Made by a program: the position numbers and the translations under genes
Origin: Candidatus Altimarinota bacterium
GTDB lineage: Bacteria; Patescibacteriota; Gracilibacteria; BD1-5; UBA6164
Direction of reading: 5' to 3'
Length of the DNA: 43,254 nt
Assembly (NCBI GenBank): GCA_028719245.1
Contig: JAQUKG010000003.1
Coordinates: 1 to 43,254 of the forward strand
Part shown: piece after piece, positions 42,422 to 43,254 of the stretch
Layout of the letters: each line of letters opens with the position of its first letter
Position numbering within the stretch: position 1 is the stretch's first letter
Notes under the pieces: model-generated
The model's database searches: none
What the model was told of the DNA's origin: nothing
Seen by the model: only the letters and a program-made list of their open reading frames with translations

Positions 42422-43254
42422 ATGAATAAGAAACTATATATTCCGCTAATAATTATATTTCTAGATATATTATGATTTAGTTTTATACTACCTTCTATAC
42501 CTTTTATAATTGAAAAATTTTGAGGTGATTCAACTTTTGTATGAATAACTATTTCATTAACAGCATTATGAATGTTTTTTTGATCAATAGTATTTTGAAA
42601 ATTATCAGATAAATTTTGAAGAAAATTTATTTTACTAGTTAGTATAATATCAAATATCATTTGATATATTTTATTTTGAATATCTAGTAATTTATTTATA
42701 TTTATATTTGCTAGATTTTTAAATTGATTCTGATGATGATGAATGAGTGTATTACAAGCTTATATTTGAGATATATCAGAAGAAAATGAAAAAATAACTA
42801 ATTTATGATATGTGTGAGCAAGTATATGACTTGGATTTTTACTTTGACCAATTATATGATATTTTTTGATTTGATATAATCTAAATTTCATATGATTTTT
42901 TTCTAGTATATTGTTATCTATAGCATTGTTTATTTGTTTATTTTTTTTTAAAAATAGTGATAAACAAATAGTTAATAATACTAAAATGAAATTATCATTA
43001 AAATTTGAAAAAATATTCTTTCTATTTTTTATATCTTTTTCAGTTACCTTAACATTAATTGGAATTCAGACAATATTACCATTTTTTTTAAAAGATACTT
43101 TTAATTTGTGAATAAGAAATATTTATTTAATTTTTTGATATGTATGAATAATAGCAGTATTATACCAAATTTTATGATTAAAAATCATAAAATTATTTTT
43201 TAAAGATGTAAATATATTAAAAATCTGATTATTTACAATATTTTTATCTTTAAT
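42422..43254 (+). CDS. Major facilitator superfamily transporter, N-terminal part (cut by window edge)
   Basis: The visible 277 residues have at least seven hydrophobic helices. Helix 1 (LYIPLIIIFLDILGFSFILPSIP) resembles the TetA-type opening, and the loop between helices 2 and 3 carries GKLSDKFGRK, the MFS motif A (GxxxDRxGRR). Helix 4-5 includes FARFLNGFGGGGMSV and GASIGLGFLLGPIIGY, close to the motif C of drug/H+ antiporters. This suggests an efflux antiporter of the multidrug or tetracycline-like group, but the substrate is open. Its ATG directly follows the glycosyltransferase stop. The frame continues past the right edge. Confidence 0.85.

Noticed and set aside
1-43254. TGA as tryptophan or selenocysteine
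   Set aside because: TGA falls on invariant glycines in dozens of motifs while conserved Trp uses TGG; no SECIS-like context is needed for so many codons.
1-43254. tRNA genes, rRNA genes, CRISPR arrays, transposases, prophage genes
   Set aside because: Searched for by eye (T-loop GTTCRA-type patterns, regularly spaced repeats, transposase motifs) and none was found.

Overview
This window comes from a very AT-rich bacterium (by eye roughly a quarter G+C) that reads TGA as glycine (translation table 25). That code is known from the candidate phyla Gracilibacteria (BD1-5) and Absconditabacteria (SR1). Under the standard code nearly every gene falls apart. Reading TGA as Gly restores full-length proteins, and TGA falls on invariant glycines: Walker A loops of the helicase, FtsH, PilT and the ABC ATPase, the AMMECR1 motif and the histidine kinase G boxes. 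Genes end in TAA, rarely TAG (purL, the second apbE, the thr leader peptide). The broad biosynthetic content (purines, pyrimidine, threonine, possibly shikimate) favours Gracilibacteria over the more reduced SR1, but that is inference. All coordinates below were derived by hand with table 25. No gene shows a convincing Shine-Dalgarno sequence; starts follow T/A-rich stretches.

Layout. 1-1184 (minus): a pilin-like gene cut by the edge, and pyrC. 1396-3843: the complete three-gene AmmeMemoRadiSam set (amrS, amrB, amrA), closed by a terminator. 3912-5312: a membrane-anchored MurF. 5390-11780: a purine operon (fused purLQ, purN, long purM). 11889-14956: a UvrD-type helicase with a C-terminal RecB-like nuclease; its reading frame is broken at an A7 run near the N-terminus.

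15001-22440 is the most striking region. It is a flavin-based transmembrane electron-transfer cluster: an FMN-binding lipoprotein, ApbE flavin transferase, response regulator, histidine kinase, a second exported FMN-binding protein, a single-chain fusion of heme-b membrane domain, rubredoxin and FAD/NAD(P)H reductase, and a second ApbE. The parts suggest electrons pass from NAD(P)H through FAD, rubredoxin iron and heme to covalently bound FMN outside the membrane. A near-identical 22-bp motif lies ahead of both sub-operons and may be the regulator's binding site.

22484-23971 (minus) is an MBL-fold hydrolase. 24088-25209 is an orphan protein with a 21-bp tandem repeat. 25231-26887 is threonine synthase, preceded by what looks like a classical ribosome-stalling attenuator: a 16-residue leader peptide with consecutive Thr-Ile-Ile-Ile-Thr codons and two alternative hairpins. 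Then come a Nudix hydrolase, a shikimate-kinase-like protein, an unknown protein, a ThrRS without its TGS domain and a small membrane protein.

31634-43254 is largely cell envelope: FtsH (minus), a flippase, a PilT ATPase and a surface protein with a TPDTG-type C-terminal sorting-like signal (both minus), a MacAB-type exporter (fusion protein, permease, ATPase), an MJ1255-like glycosyltransferase, and an MFS transporter cut by the right edge. No tRNA, rRNA, CRISPR or insertion sequence was recognised. No gene-free stretch exceeds about 215 bases.
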